Shown here piece after piece: positions 9,874 to 18,919 of a stretch of 64,000 nt of DNA (the first letter of the stretch is position 1; the number at the start of each line of letters is the position of its first letter). The position numbers and the translations under genes were made by a program. The stretch lies in NCBI GenBank assembly GCA_044223665.1, contig JBGALT010000010.1:31786-95785 (forward strand), in the 5' to 3' direction. The notes beneath the pieces are model-generated. The model was not told where the DNA came from and made no database searches. It saw only the letters and a program-made list of their open reading frames with translations. This DNA comes from JBBSAT01 sp044223665. GTDB lineage: Bacteria > Myxococcota_A > Polyangia > Polyangiales > Sandaracinaceae.

Positions 9874-11103
9874 ATGCGTCTCGTCGCCGTAGGGGTCGCG
9901 CTGGCTTGTGTCGGCTGCACCGGAGAGCTCGGCGGGACGCCCCGCAGCGACGCCGGCGGGATCGACGCCTGGGTGGATCCCCGCATCGACGGTGGCCCGG
10001 GCCGTGACGCCTTCGTCCCGGCGACGGACGGCGGCCACGAGATGCCCTTCGATGCAGGTCCCTGCGGCGCGACCACGCTCGCCGGCTCGATCACCACGAC
10101 GAGCGTGCCCGGTGCCTCCGGGAGCACGCGCGCGTTCCCGACGAGCGCGGGGGGCGCGCTGATCGGCTGGGCCGCCGGGAGCGTGACGCTGCAGCGCATC
10201 GACGGCGCGGGCGCGGCGTTCGGGGCCCCGATCTCGATCACCGGCGACGGGCTCTGGGGCCTGGCCGCGAGCGACGACACCTACGGCGCGCTCGTCTCGC
10301 GCGGGGACGAGCTCGTGCTGGTGCTCACCACGACGACGGGCGCCGTGACCCACGAGCAGCGGCTCCTCGGCGCCGTCGACCACACCGTCACGAACAACGA
10401 GTGGTTCGGCGACCTGCTCCGGCAGGGCCGGCTCGACTGGACGGGATCGCGCTGGGTGACGTACTCGACCGTGCAGCGCCTCTGGCCCGACGGAGTCGCG
10501 CACTACGGCGACACGCTGCGCGCGTTCACCGCCGCAGGCGCCCCGGAGCGCACGTACTGGGACTGGGGATGCTCCCACTCGATCGACGTCCGCCTCGCGC
10601 ACGACGCGGCCGGCGAGCCCACGCCGGTGTGCTCGTCCGACTGCTTCCCCGGCAAGGGCGTCTACTTCGCGCACGACCGTCTGGTCTTCACCGATCCCTC
10701 GGGCGACTGCATGGGCTACGTCGCGCAGCACCTCGGCGGCGTCGCACCGACGGCGAGCGGGAGCTGGGTCGGCTGGACCAGCGCCGAGGGCCGCAGCTCC
10801 CAGGACCCGGCCATCGCGCTCGTGGGCGGGGCGGTGGCGCCGCCGATCTGGCTCTCGAGCGACGCAGGCGATGCGAGCGACATGCACCTCGCGCCCTTCG
10901 ACGGTGGCCTCGTCGCCGCCTGGAACGAGGGCGGCGCCGGCCACATCCTGCGTCTCGACGCGAGCGGCACCGCGATCGGATCCGCCGAGACGATCGATGC
11001 GAGCCTCCTCGCAGGCGCCGACGACTTCTCGGTGCTCGCCGGCGGGGACGTCGGCTGGGCCGTGGGCGCTCGCTTCGCGCGCCTGCGGGCCTGCCGGCCC
11101 TGA
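9874..11103 (+). CDS. Predicted lipoprotein, probable beta-propeller
   Basis: Length 409 residues. The ATG at 9874 (MRLVAVGVALAC) gives a short signal with a possible lipobox CVGC, preferred over an upstream in-frame GTG at 9853. Residues 25-70 are an Asp/Gly/Ala linker (DAGGIDAWVDPRIDGG). The rest is rich in small beta repeats with Trp and Gly (GSWVGWTSAEG, GGLVAAWNEGG), suggesting a propeller-like fold. No catalytic motif is seen. The function is unknown. Confidence 0.6.
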   Translation: MRLVAVGVALACVGCTGELGGTPRSDAGGIDAWVDPRIDGGPGRDAFVPATDGGHEMPFDAGPCGATTLAGSITTTSVPGASGSTRAFPTSAGGALIGWAAGSVTLQRIDGAGAAFGAPISITGDGLWGLAASDDTYGALVSRGDELVLVLTTTTGAVTHEQRLLGAVDHTVTNNEWFGDLLRQGRLDWTGSRWVTYSTVQRLWPDGVAHYGDTLRAFTAAGAPERTYWDWGCSHSIDVRLAHDAAGEPTPVCSSDCFPGKGVYFAHDRLVFTDPSGDCMGYVAQHLGGVAPTASGSWVGWTSAEGRSSQDPAIALVGGAVAPPIWLSSDAGDASDMHLAPFDGGLVAAWNEGGAGHILRLDASGTAIGSAETIDASLLAGADDFSVLAGGDVGWAVGARFARLRACRP

Positions 11104-11199
11104 CGCTCCTCGCCGACGATGCGCGCGCTCTTGCGGAGCGCGCTCGGCTCGCCGGAGGCCGTCGAGTCGACGGATACGACGCTGAGCGAGCGCGTCACC

Positions 11200-12045
11200 C
11201 TACGCGCCGCGCCGTCGCGTTCGGAGGTGTGCGACGAGGGCGGTCAGGACGAGCAAGGTCGGCGAGGCGCCGCTCGACGTGCCGCGCCCGCTCGCACGGC
11301 ACGCGCAACCACTCGTCGCGACCGGGCTCGTCGCCGCGTCGGCGCCGCCGTCGATCGACGCGTCGGCGCGCGATCCAGCGTCGTGCCTCGGTCCGGCATC
11401 GCTCGTCGCGCCGGCATCGCTCGTCGCAAAGGCGTCGCGCGTCGTGCCGGTGTCGATGCCGGCGGCGGCATCGATCGCGCCTGCGTCCGCCGTCGAGGCA
11501 TCCGTGCCTGCGTCGGTCACGGCGGCGTCGATGGCGCCACAGGTCGAGGGCTCTCCCGCGCAGACGTGGCCGGTGTCGACGGTGCACGTCGAACAACCAT
11601 CGGCGGCCATCGCATTTCCGTCGTCGCACGCCTCCCCGGGGCTGACTACGCCATCGCCGCAGACGGTGTTGCACGACGAGGGCTCCGAGCTGCACGCATA
11701 CCCTCGCTCGATCGCGCACGCCGCGTCGCAGCCGTCGCCTGCCGTGGTCCCGTGATCGTCGCAGGCCTCGGCGCCGCGCGCGAGGCCGTCGCCGCAGATC
11801 CCCGTGCAGCTCGAGGGCTCGCCCGCACACGCGAAGCCCGTCTCGGCGGCGCAGCTCGCATCGCAGCCGTCGCCTGCCGTCGTTGCTCCGTCGTCGCAGG
11901 CCTCGGTGGCGCCCCGTCCATCCGGCGGGCGCTGTGAGCGCGAGCTTGCTCCCGACGAGGTCCGCCTCGTACGCCGCGGTCGGCGCGCCATGCTCGCGCA
12001 CGACGATCTCGACGATGCGCGGCAGGAAGTGCGCGTGCTCGCCGG
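11200..12045 (-). pseudogene. Frameshifted Cys-rich MYXO-CTERM protein
   Basis: The 3' part (about 11203-11915) reads as three or more CDDG-type Cys repeats (ACDDGATTAGDGCDASC, ICGDGLARGAEACDD). A Thr/Asp/Ala linker follows, then a tail with SGCACRASG, a hydrophobic segment and terminal RTRRRGA. That is the pattern of MYXO-CTERM sorting signals, cleaved by myxosortase-type enzymes. The preceding segment, HAHFLPRIVEIVVREHG to LTAPAGWTG (about 12045-11920), is in another frame. Removing one G from a four-G run near 11918 would join them. Upstream of HAHFLP no signal peptide is found. It is either a decayed gene or a sequence error. Confidence 0.6.
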
Positions 12046-12447
12046 GACTCCCAGGCGGTCGGTGACGCCGCGTGGGCGCTGGGCTGTGGGTGTCGGGCCT
12101 GGCGCTCGGGTGGCGGCGCGTGGGAGCTGCTCGCGCTGGCTTCGCTCGTGCTCGCGCGACGCGCGCCGCTGATCGCGGACGGCTTGGCTTCGTCGCGACA
12201 GGCGGCAGCATCGGCTCCGCGAGGACGAGTGCTCGGCGATGTTCGTCGTCACGCCCTCGGCCCCTCACTCTGGCCTCTCCCACGTCGTGGGGCGCGGGAG
12301 AACGGCCGTCCGCGCCCCGCGCCTGCTGCACGCGCGGCGTCGCCACCGCGATCCTCGTGTGGGCTCCGGTCGGCCCCGACACGCGACCGGGCGCTTCCGA
12401 CCGGCGTGGCCGGGTCGGTAGCCGTTCAGGCCACGAGAGCCTTGCCG
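12046..12447. other. 402-bp stretch without a convincing gene
   Basis: This lies between the frameshifted MYXO-CTERM gene and the cytochrome c gene of the nos operon. Several long open frames cross it on both strands, but all are Arg/Pro/Ala-rich shadows typical of GC-rich DNA. It should hold the missing N-terminus of the gene to its left, yet no signal peptide can be read on the minus strand. No terminator with a T-run is seen for the nos operon. Confidence 0.4.
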
Positions 12448-12990
12448 TCAATGTCCCGTGTCGGACCCAGGTGGAGCCGCCGGCGCCGCGGTCGGGTCCG
12501 CCGCTGGGGTCGGCGCGGGCGAGCCGCCGAAATGGACGCGCACGTACGACAACGCGTCCCGGATCTGGGTCTCCGTCAGGAGCGCCTGGTGCGCCGGCAT
12601 CGGGGGCGAGTTCGGAATGCCGACCGTGATCGAGTGGATCAGCGTGTCGTTGTTCTTGGCGAGCCGGCTGTGATCGTCGATGAAGTTCGCGCCCGTCAGG
12701 CCCCCGTTGCCGCGTCCATCGGCGCCGTGACACGCGATGCAGTTCGCGCGGAACACGGCCTCACCCGCGACAGGATCTCCTGGCACCGAATGATCGCCGT
12801 CGAACTCCGGCCCCGTGAACGGGCCTTCGGGGTAGCGCGATCGACGCGAGTGCGAGCCCGCGCTGGTCGCGGTCGAGGGCGGCGCCTCGGGCGCGCTCGT
12901 CGGAGGGGGCGACGCCTCGCCGCCGCAGGCAACCGCCGCGAGCACGAACGAGAGCGAGGTGATTCGAGCAGCCCGACTAGCCATGGTCAT
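12448..12990 (-). CDS. Monohaem cytochrome c lipoprotein, last gene of the nos operon
   Basis: Length 180 residues. The ATG at 12990 is preceded by GGAGG at 6 nt. The signal ends in a lipobox-like VAC, followed by a Pro/Ser/Ala linker to about residue 55. The haem site is NCIACHG (CxxCH) and the likely distal Met is in PPMPAHQ, near the usual spacing for class I cytochromes. A Pro/Ala tail ends the protein. It starts 12 bp after nosL, so it is in the operon. A membrane-tethered cytochrome here is a plausible electron donor to NosZ; that role is inferred from position only. Confidence 0.85.
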   Translation of the reverse strand: MTMASRAARITSLSFVLAAVACGGEASPPPTSAPEAPPSTATSAGSHSRRSRYPEGPFTGPEFDGDHSVPGDPVAGEAVFRANCIACHGADGRGNGGLTGANFIDDHSRLAKNNDTLIHSITVGIPNSPPMPAHQALLTETQIRDALSYVRVHFGGSPAPTPAADPTAAPAAPPGSDTGH

Positions 12991-13002
12991 CTTCTTCCTC
13001 CG

Positions 13003-13509
13003 TCACTCCGCGCTCGCCGTCCCGAGCGCGCGCATCGTCTCGTCCCACGTCGCAACGCGTCCGTTCACTCGTTGCGCGACCGCTGCCGCATCGCCGGTGC
13101 TCGCGAACGAGAGCGCAGGCGTGCCCATGACCATGCGCGAGATGCCCAGCACGTAGCTCGCGCTGGAGGCCGGCAGCCAGGGCTGCTCGGCCGAGTCGCC
13201 GTTCGCGAGATCGAAGTCGGGAGGCAGCACTTCGACCCACACCTGCTCCACGCGTCCGTGGGGCGAGGGCGCGCCGAGATACGCGACCAGATCGCCGATC
13301 GAGCATAGCCAGACGTGCGTGCCGTCGTGGTGCAACACCTGCCCGCGTGGCGAGAGCTGCTCGCGCACGATCATGCCGCAGGCGCCGCACTCGGCCTCGC
13401 CGATGGGCTGCGGTGTGTCGTCCCCGCGTGTCCCGAGCACCTCACGACCGCCACATCCGGCGAAAGCGAGCGCCATCGCCGCCGTACACACGAACCGCCG
13501 TCGCCTCAT
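13003..13509 (-). CDS. nosL: NosL copper-chaperone lipoprotein
   Basis: Length 168 residues. The ATG at 13509 overlaps the nosY stop (ATGA) and has GAGG 7 nt upstream. The signal ends in the lipobox FAGC. The hallmark ECGACGMIV motif near residue 40 matches the NosL Cys-x-x-Cys-Gly-Met site that binds Cu(I) for delivery to NosZ. A second conserved block, NGRVATWDE, lies at the C-terminus, where NosL proteins typically end. Gene order after NosY fits standard nos clusters. Confidence 0.88.
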   Translation of the reverse strand: MRRRRFVCTAAMALAFAGCGGREVLGTRGDDTPQPIGEAECGACGMIVREQLSPRGQVLHHDGTHVWLCSIGDLVAYLGAPSPHGRVEQVWVEVLPPDFDLANGDSAEQPWLPASSASYVLGISRMVMGTPALSFASTGDAAAVAQRVNGRVATWDETMRALGTASAE

Positions 13510-14309
13510 CGCACACCTCGCTGTCTCGAGAGCCAGAGCGCGCTCAGCCCCACCGGCAGCGCGATCCACGCGACCCAGATCGTCGTCCCGAGCAGGGTCC
13601 CGGGGAGCGCGGCTCGCAGCCCGAGATCGGCGAGCGCGTCGGGACCGGCGAGCGACGCCATGAGCTGGACGCGGTAGAGGCCTGCCGGGTTCGCGACCAC
13701 CAACGCGGTGATCGTCTCTTGCGAGACCCCGCCATCGGTGACGACGAGCAGCGCCAGCAGCCCGAGGTCGTAGAAGAAGACGAACAGGAACCAGATGGCG
13801 ATCACGAGGCTCGTCGCGGTCGACTCCCTGGTCGCCATCGTCGAGACGAGCACCCCGATCGCCACGAACGCCCAGCCGAGCAGCAGCGTCGGACCGAACA
13901 GCGTCAGCAGCGTGCGGGCTTCACCGCCGCTCGCCGCCAGCACGGCCGCGCCGAGCCCGAGCCCGACCGCCAACGCCAGCGCGAGGGCGCGGCCGAGGAA
14001 CTTCGCCACCACCACCTCGCCACGCGAGGCCGGCAACGACAACAAGAGCCCGAGCGTATTGCGCTCTCGCTCGCCCACGATCGCGTCGTATCCGAGGGCC
14101 AGCGCGACGAGAGGCACGAGCAAGCTCGAGAGCGTCACGAGGCTCGGGCCGGTGATGGCCGCTGCGTTCCCCTCGGCGCTGCGCCCATAGAGCCCCACGG
14201 CCGACGACAGCAGCGCGAACAGCATGCTGATCACCAGCACCCACCGGTCGCGCGTGCGCTCGCGGAGCTCGTGCACGATCAGCGCGCGGCCGACACGAAA
14301 GGAGCTCAT
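13506..14309 (-). CDS. nosY: NosY, ABC permease for NosZ maturation
   Basis: Length 267 residues with about six hydrophobic segments, a basic N-terminus and a polar loop GYDAIVGERERNTLGLLLSLP, the block typical of ABC-2 type permeases. The ATG overlaps the nosF stop (ATGA). With NosF and NosD it forms the transporter that supplies the sulfur species for CuZ assembly (known for the family). The stop overlaps the nosL start, so translation is tightly coupled along nosF-nosY-nosL. Confidence 0.88.
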   Translation of the reverse strand: MSSFRVGRALIVHELRERTRDRWVLVISMLFALLSSAVGLYGRSAEGNAAAITGPSLVTLSSLLVPLVALALGYDAIVGERERNTLGLLLSLPASRGEVVVAKFLGRALALALAVGLGLGAAVLAASGGEARTLLTLFGPTLLLGWAFVAIGVLVSTMATRESTATSLVIAIWFLFVFFYDLGLLALLVVTDGGVSQETITALVVANPAGLYRVQLMASLAGPDALADLGLRAALPGTLLGTTIWVAWIALPVGLSALWLSRQRGVR

Positions 14310-15265
14310 GCCGCACCTACCTCGGCGACGGTAGCCGGCGCGCCTCTTTCCGGTGTGCGTAGCAGGCAGCGATAGACTTCGTCGAACGGTGGCTCCTGCA
14401 CTCGAAGATCGGTGATCGCCCCGTCGAAACGATCTCGGAGGGCGAGCAGGCCCAACAGGCCGTCGGGGTCGACGTCCACGTCGAGCCCGCCCCCTTCCCC
14501 GATGCGGGCGCCGAGCGCGAGCGACTCGGCGGCCGCCCGGAGCGCGCGCCGCTCGTCGTCCCCCAGCGCCGGGTCGAGCGCGAACTGCACCCGGAGTGGC
14601 AGGCCCGCGGTTCGCCGCAACGCCGCCGGTGACCCCTCGGCGACGAGGCGCGAGGCGGCGACGAGCGCGAGCCGATCCACGCGATGCTCGAGCAATGCGA
14701 TCTCGTGGCTCGCCATCAGCACGAGGCGCCCCGCGGCGCGCCATTCGTCGAGGATCGACCACACGAGCACCAGACCGTCCTGATCGAGGCCCCCGGTCGG
14801 CTCGTCGAGCACGAGGATCTCGGGCTCCGAGACCAGCGCGACCGCCAAGCCGAGACGCTGGCGCATGCCGCGCGAGTATCCGCGTACCTGGCGATCGGCG
14901 GCACGGGCGAGCTCCACGCGATCGAGCACGGCGTCGACGCGCGCGCGGGCCACGCCGCGCGCCGTCTGGAAGAAGCGAACCACTTCGCGCCCCGTCAGCG
15001 ACTCGGAGAACGCGACCGATTCGGGCAAGTAGCCGATGCGCTCGCGCATTGCGCGATCGGCGCGCACCGGCCGACCGTCCGCGCTGAGGTGCCCGGCGTC
15101 GGGCATCACGAGCCCTAGCAAGACGCGGATGAGCGTCGACTTGCCCGACCCGTTCGGCCCAGCGAGGAGCAGAACGCGCCCGGCTTCGACCGTGAGCGAA
15201 ACGCGAGAGAGGGCCTGCACGCCGCCGAAGCGAACCGACACCTCATGGAAGGCGAGCGTCCTCAC
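14306..15265 (-). CDS. nosF: NosF, ABC ATPase for NosZ maturation
   Basis: Length 319 residues from the GTG at 15265, which has AGGTG about 6 nt upstream; family members are about 300. Walker A is LAGPNGSGKST, the signature YSRGMRQRLGLA, Walker B ILVLDEPTGGLD and the switch His is in LMASHE. The C-terminal 110 residues are the variable NosF regulatory part. The same frame is open upstream into nosD without a stop, so this may also be the C-terminal half of a NosD-NosF fusion. An FNR-like box 34 nt before the GTG argues for independent expression. Confidence 0.85.
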   Translation of the reverse strand: MRTLAFHEVSVRFGGVQALSRVSLTVEAGRVLLLAGPNGSGKSTLIRVLLGLVMPDAGHLSADGRPVRADRAMRERIGYLPESVAFSESLTGREVVRFFQTARGVARARVDAVLDRVELARAADRQVRGYSRGMRQRLGLAVALVSEPEILVLDEPTGGLDQDGLVLVWSILDEWRAAGRLVLMASHEIALLEHRVDRLALVAASRLVAEGSPAALRRTAGLPLRVQFALDPALGDDERRALRAAAESLALGARIGEGGGLDVDVDPDGLLGLLALRDRFDGAITDLRVQEPPFDEVYRCLLRTPERGAPATVAEVGAA

Positions 15266-16798
15266 CGACGACACCTGTGCACCGGAGACGAAATCGACAT
15301 GACCTGGATCATGTCCCCAGCGCGGGCTTCGCCCGCAGCACAACGAACATCGGCGCCGCAGCGCGGCGCGCTGTCTCGGAAGCACCCGGTGGCGATCGAA
15401 GTCTGCCGCAGCTCGGCCAGCGTGCGGCACGCGGCTCGCCATCCAGCCTCGTCCAATCGCCGCGCCACGCGACGATTCTGCGACGCAGTCGATCAGGGCT
15501 CGGGGCCCGCAGACGCTGGCTCGCCGGGCGCCGCGCGCGCTGCGGTCGCCGACGAGCTCGAGCGCCTCCTCCACGCCGGGACCCGGCGACATTCGAGGGC
15601 TCCGATCCACGAGCGTGAATACCCGCAGGACGGGCATGCGCTGCTCGAGGTGGACGAGGAGCTCCAGCGCCGGACTGCGCAAGAGGAGCGCCGCCGCAGG
15701 GTAGCGCTCCACGAGCACCGCTCCCATCGAGTCCACCCGGTACGGCCGATCGCCGATCCCGTCGGCGTCCTGGTCCCAGCCGAGGTAGTCGGAGTAGTGG
15801 TTCCCGGGCGGTGTCTCGCCCCAGATCATGTCGCGGCTGCCGACGTAGAAGATCTGTCGCGCATTGCCGACGAACGTGTTCGCGTGCACCTCGTCGTTCA
15901 CGACGAGCGCACCCCAGATCTTGGCGCCCACCGCGTTGTGGACGATGACGTTGTGCTCGATGCGGTCGCCGTCGGAGTTGTACATGAAGAGCGCCTGCCC
16001 GTTGCCGACCAGCTGGTTGCCGCTCACACGACAGTCGCGCGTATCGCGGAGCAGCAGGCCGCTACGACGGTTGCGCAGGATCACGTTGTGCTCGACGACG
16101 AGATCGTTGCTCTGCATGAGCGCGAGCCCCGTGAGGCTGTCCTCCGCCACGTTGCCGTCGAGCACGTTTCGGTGGGACCACATGTAGTGGATCGCGTAGC
16201 GGACGTGATCGATGCGGTTGTCCTCGATGCGACTGTCGTTGGTCGCAGCGACGAAGAGACCGTCACGCACACCGCGCACGTGGTTGCCGCGGATCACGAC
16301 GTGCTGCGAGTCGAACACGTGCACCCCGTTGCCGCGATCGGCCTCTCGTACGCCCGCACGCCCGGTCACGTCGTTGTCCTCGATGCGCGCCTCGTCGCAG
16401 CGCTGGACGTAGATCCCGAAGGCGCAGTCTTCGAAGTGGCCGCCGCGCACCACCACGCCCGTGGCGTGCTCGCCCGCGTAGACGCACGCGTCGGGCCCGC
16501 CGAGATCGGCACCGCTGTTCCGCGCGCTCACACCGTCGAGCACAACCCCCGGAGCGCGCACCGTGACCACCGTGCCGCGCCCGTCGCCATCCAGCACGCC
16601 CCCGGCACCGCGGAGCGTGATTCGACGCTCGAGGACGAGGTGCACCGGCCAGATGCCGGGCGGGATGTCGACCACGTCACCCTCGACGGCGCGCGCCACC
16701 ACGGCCTCGAGCGACTCGGTCTCGCTCGGGCGCAGCACCTCCGCGCGCGCGAGCGCCGGCAGCCACGCGAGCAAGGCGAGCACCAGCGCGAAGCGCAT
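14306..16798 (-). CDS. nosD: NosD reading frame, open without stop into NosF
   Basis: NosD is the periplasmic beta-helix protein that works with NosFY in CuZ assembly. The signal peptide is MRFALVLALLAWLPALARA. Residues of about 60-330 are right-handed parallel beta-helix repeats (RIEDNRIDHVRYAIHY). A GWDQDADGIGDRPY block follows at about 370 and the canonical end is near VDRSPRMSP (about 404). No stop follows: the frame passes through a structured repeat (about 75 Arg-rich residues) and continues in frame into nosF, giving an 830-residue ORF. The start ATG overlaps the nosR stop by one base. Whether NosD and NosF are made as one chain is unresolved. Confidence 0.85.
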   Translation of the reverse strand: MRFALVLALLAWLPALARAEVLRPSETESLEAVVARAVEGDVVDIPPGIWPVHLVLERRITLRGAGGVLDGDGRGTVVTVRAPGVVLDGVSARNSGADLGGPDACVYAGEHATGVVVRGGHFEDCAFGIYVQRCDEARIEDNDVTGRAGVREADRGNGVHVFDSQHVVIRGNHVRGVRDGLFVAATNDSRIEDNRIDHVRYAIHYMWSHRNVLDGNVAEDSLTGLALMQSNDLVVEHNVILRNRRSGLLLRDTRDCRVSGNQLVGNGQALFMYNSDGDRIEHNVIVHNAVGAKIWGALVVNDEVHANTFVGNARQIFYVGSRDMIWGETPPGNHYSDYLGWDQDADGIGDRPYRVDSMGAVLVERYPAAALLLRSPALELLVHLEQRMPVLRVFTLVDRSPRMSPGPGVEEALELVGDRSARGARRASVCGPRALIDCVAESSRGAAIGRGWMASRVPHAGRAAADFDRHRVLPRQRAALRRRCSLCCGRSPRWGHDPGHVDFVSGAQVSSVRTLAFHEVSVRFGGVQALSRVSLTVEAGRVLLLAGPNGSGKSTLIRVLLGLVMPDAGHLSADGRPVRADRAMRERIGYLPESVAFSESLTGREVVRFFQTARGVARARVDAVLDRVELARAADRQVRGYSRGMRQRLGLAVALVSEPEILVLDEPTGGLDQDGLVLVWSILDEWRAAGRLVLMASHEIALLEHRVDRLALVAASRLVAEGSPAALRRTAGLPLRVQFALDPALGDDERRALRAAAESLALGARIGEGGGLDVDVDPDGLLGLLALRDRFDGAITDLRVQEPPFDEVYRCLLRTPERGAPATVAEVGAA
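15300..15311. promoter_or_regulatory. FNR/DNR-like box upstream of nosF
   Basis: TGACCTGGATCA, inside the 14-mer CATGAYCTGGATCA shared by four sites in the nos island. It ends exactly 34 nt before the nosF GTG, the same gap as at the OMP and RIC genes. It lies 10 nt from the first hairpin of the structured repeat between nosD and nosF. It suggests an internal promoter for nosF-nosY-nosL-cytochrome c. Confidence 0.7.
15318..15480 (-). repeat. Structured repeat, copy A (between nosD and nosF)
   Basis: About 160 bp shared with copies B and C, all in the same orientation. Three hairpins: GCGGGC-3 nt-GCCCGC (15322-15336), GCGCCGC-3 nt-GCGGCGC (15353-15369) and a 10-bp tail stem (15455-15477). The tail has one C/A mismatch on the plus strand that becomes a U-G wobble in minus-strand RNA. 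It is read through in frame by nosD. Confidence 0.75.
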
Positions 16799-18915
16799 CA
16801 CGACGGGCGCCACGGCATGCGTTCTTCTTCGCGGTGCAGCTGCGCGAGCTTTTCTTCGTCGTGCTCGGTGCGGTGCTTCTTCGCGAGGAGACGATCGATA
16901 CCGACGAGCGGAGGACACGCGGCGCGATCGTGGAAGGTGGCCTCACACTCCATGCAGCTGAGGCACTCGCGGGGGTCGATCGTGCCGTCGGGTCGGATCG
17001 CCTTGGGCTCGCATCCGCGCGTGCAGATCTTGCAGTTCGCGCAGTACTTGCGACGCATGGGCCCGGCGAAGCGGAGCGAGCCGAACAGCGCCAGGCCCGC
17101 GCCCATGGGGCAAAGATAACGACAGAAGGGGCGCCAGACGAAGACCGACGCTCCGAAGAGAAGCATCCACCACGCCACGAAAGGCACCGTGCGCGTCCAG
17201 AAGGGCACGAGGAACGTGCTCTTGAAAGGCTCGATCTCGGCGGCACGCTCACCCAGCTCAGGCGACCATAGGAAGACCGGGATGAGCGCGAGCAGGATCC
17301 CGTAGCGCAACAGGCGCAGCCGCTGGTGGACCCGATCCGGCAGCTCGTATCCCTTCACGCCGAGCATCCCGGCTACCTTGCGCGCGAGCTCGCTCATCAC
17401 GCCGTAGGGACAGACCCAACCGCAGAACACGCCCCGACCCCACACGAGGGAGGTGATCGCGATGAAGATCCAGAGCACGAAGAGCAGCGGCTCGCTGAGG
17501 AACAGGTCCGGACGGCCGCCCCGCACCAGCACCTCGATCAGCGTGAGCATCTGCGTGATGGAGGGCTGCGCCGCGAAGTGCACGCCAACCAGAAGGAAGC
17601 TCACCGACATGCTCGCGACGTGCAGTCGCTGCAGCGCGGGCTTCTTCGCGAACGTCCAGCGCCGACCCGCGAAGATCGCCGTGATGACCAGCAACCAGAT
17701 CGAGAGGACGACGACGTCGAGTCGGTGGTTGGCCCACGCCTGCTGCCACACTCCGAGCTCCGTCGACTCGTCCACCTCGTACAGCGCGCTCGGGAGCTGG
17801 AACGTGCTGGGGAACGAGCGAAACTCCCGCTCGAAGCCGCGCCCGCGATGGATGCTGCCGAGGAACACCAGCGAGAAGGGCTGGCCCGGATCGAGGCGGC
17901 CTCCACGTGCGATGAACACGGCGCCCTCGCGGAACGCGGGCGCGTCGGGCGCAGCCACGTGACCGAGGTTCGTGTAGTCGGTGTCGCGGAACTGGATCTC
18001 CGAGAGCCCCTGCTCGAGACGCACGCGATCGAAGACGCCACCGCGCACGAAGGCCGAGCCCTTGAACGAGCTCGAGCCGTTGCCGAGCACGACCACGAGG
18101 TGCTCGCCGGGCGCCAGACGCGCGCGCAAGTAGTCGAAGTCGCCACGCGGGATCAGCGCGAGGCCGACGGCCGGCGCGTCGGCGATCGTGTACCAGAGGT
18201 CGACGAACGGTTGCGTCGCAGGCGGCAGGCCCATCTGGTCGCTGCGCACGGTGAGACGCCCGAACGCGCCGCTCGCCACGAGCTGTCCCCAAGTCCACGG
18301 CGTTTCGCCGCCCACGAAGTGCCCCGGCCGCGACGCCGACGCGGGGACGACCCCCACCGCGACGCCCATCGCCCGCGCGCTCTCCAGCACGGTTCGGTTG
18401 GCCGCGAGCGCCGTGACCGTCGCGCCGCTGATGGCGTCGACCGTGGCCGCGCCGACGTCATCGGCGCCGCCGCCGCCCACGGTGATGTGCTCGATGGCGC
18501 GATGACTCGGGTAGAACGCGACGAAGTCGAAGAGCTCCTGCTCGGGGATGCCGGCGAGAAGGATCGGCTCGCTGTGGTGGACGACCTGCGTGCCGGTGAT
18601 GACCCCGTCGGGGTCGAGGGCGATCGCGATCACGACCGGCCGGCCCGAGTACGCGGGAACGTCGACGAGCTCGTTCGAGAGCCCCACCCAGCCTCGCACG
18701 GCGCCCGCAGCGTCGTAGCCCGTGTCGAACGGGTGGCCCTCCTCGCGGGCGAACCGAACCGCCCCCGGCAGGACCGCGCTGCACGGCATCGTCGTGCAGT
18801 CGAGGTGCGTGGGAGCGGGCGAGTGTTGCGCGCGAGCGAGCCCCGTGGTCGACGCGACGAGGCCCAGCAGGACCAGCGCGACCAGGTCCCCCCCGGGGAC
18901 CTTGCTGCTCGGCAT
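16798..18915 (-). CDS. nosR: NosR, polyferredoxin-flavoprotein for N2O respiration
   Basis: Length 705 residues. The ATG at 18915 lies 4 bp after the nosZ stop, with the SD-like CCGAGG inside the end of nosZ. A signal peptide (ends LARA) precedes a periplasmic FMN domain whose attachment motif is SGATVTA (about residue 165). Several membrane helices start near residue 390. Two CxxxCP loops are GVFCGWVCPYG (about 495) and RPFCRYLCPMG (about 597). Two ferredoxin motifs are CANCKICTRGCEP (about 622) and CLSCMECEATF (about 648). NosR passes electrons from the quinone pool towards NosZ and is needed for its activity. It directly follows nosZ instead of preceding it. Confidence 0.92.
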   Translation of the reverse strand: MPSSKVPGGDLVALVLLGLVASTTGLARAQHSPAPTHLDCTTMPCSAVLPGAVRFAREEGHPFDTGYDAAGAVRGWVGLSNELVDVPAYSGRPVVIAIALDPDGVITGTQVVHHSEPILLAGIPEQELFDFVAFYPSHRAIEHITVGGGGADDVGAATVDAISGATVTALAANRTVLESARAMGVAVGVVPASASRPGHFVGGETPWTWGQLVASGAFGRLTVRSDQMGLPPATQPFVDLWYTIADAPAVGLALIPRGDFDYLRARLAPGEHLVVVLGNGSSSFKGSAFVRGGVFDRVRLEQGLSEIQFRDTDYTNLGHVAAPDAPAFREGAVFIARGGRLDPGQPFSLVFLGSIHRGRGFEREFRSFPSTFQLPSALYEVDESTELGVWQQAWANHRLDVVVLSIWLLVITAIFAGRRWTFAKKPALQRLHVASMSVSFLLVGVHFAAQPSITQMLTLIEVLVRGGRPDLFLSEPLLFVLWIFIAITSLVWGRGVFCGWVCPYGVMSELARKVAGMLGVKGYELPDRVHQRLRLLRYGILLALIPVFLWSPELGERAAEIEPFKSTFLVPFWTRTVPFVAWWMLLFGASVFVWRPFCRYLCPMGAGLALFGSLRFAGPMRRKYCANCKICTRGCEPKAIRPDGTIDPRECLSCMECEATFHDRAACPPLVGIDRLLAKKHRTEHDEEKLAQLHREEERMPWRPS

Positions 18916-18919
18916 CACG

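Noticed and set aside
12064..12172. A plus-strand stretch (LGCGCRAW, then ELLALASLVLARR) resembling a MYXO-CTERM tail
   Set aside because: No stop follows in that frame, the upstream frame is not coding, and it lies opposite the likely N-terminal part of a minus-strand gene. Probably chance in GC-rich sequence.
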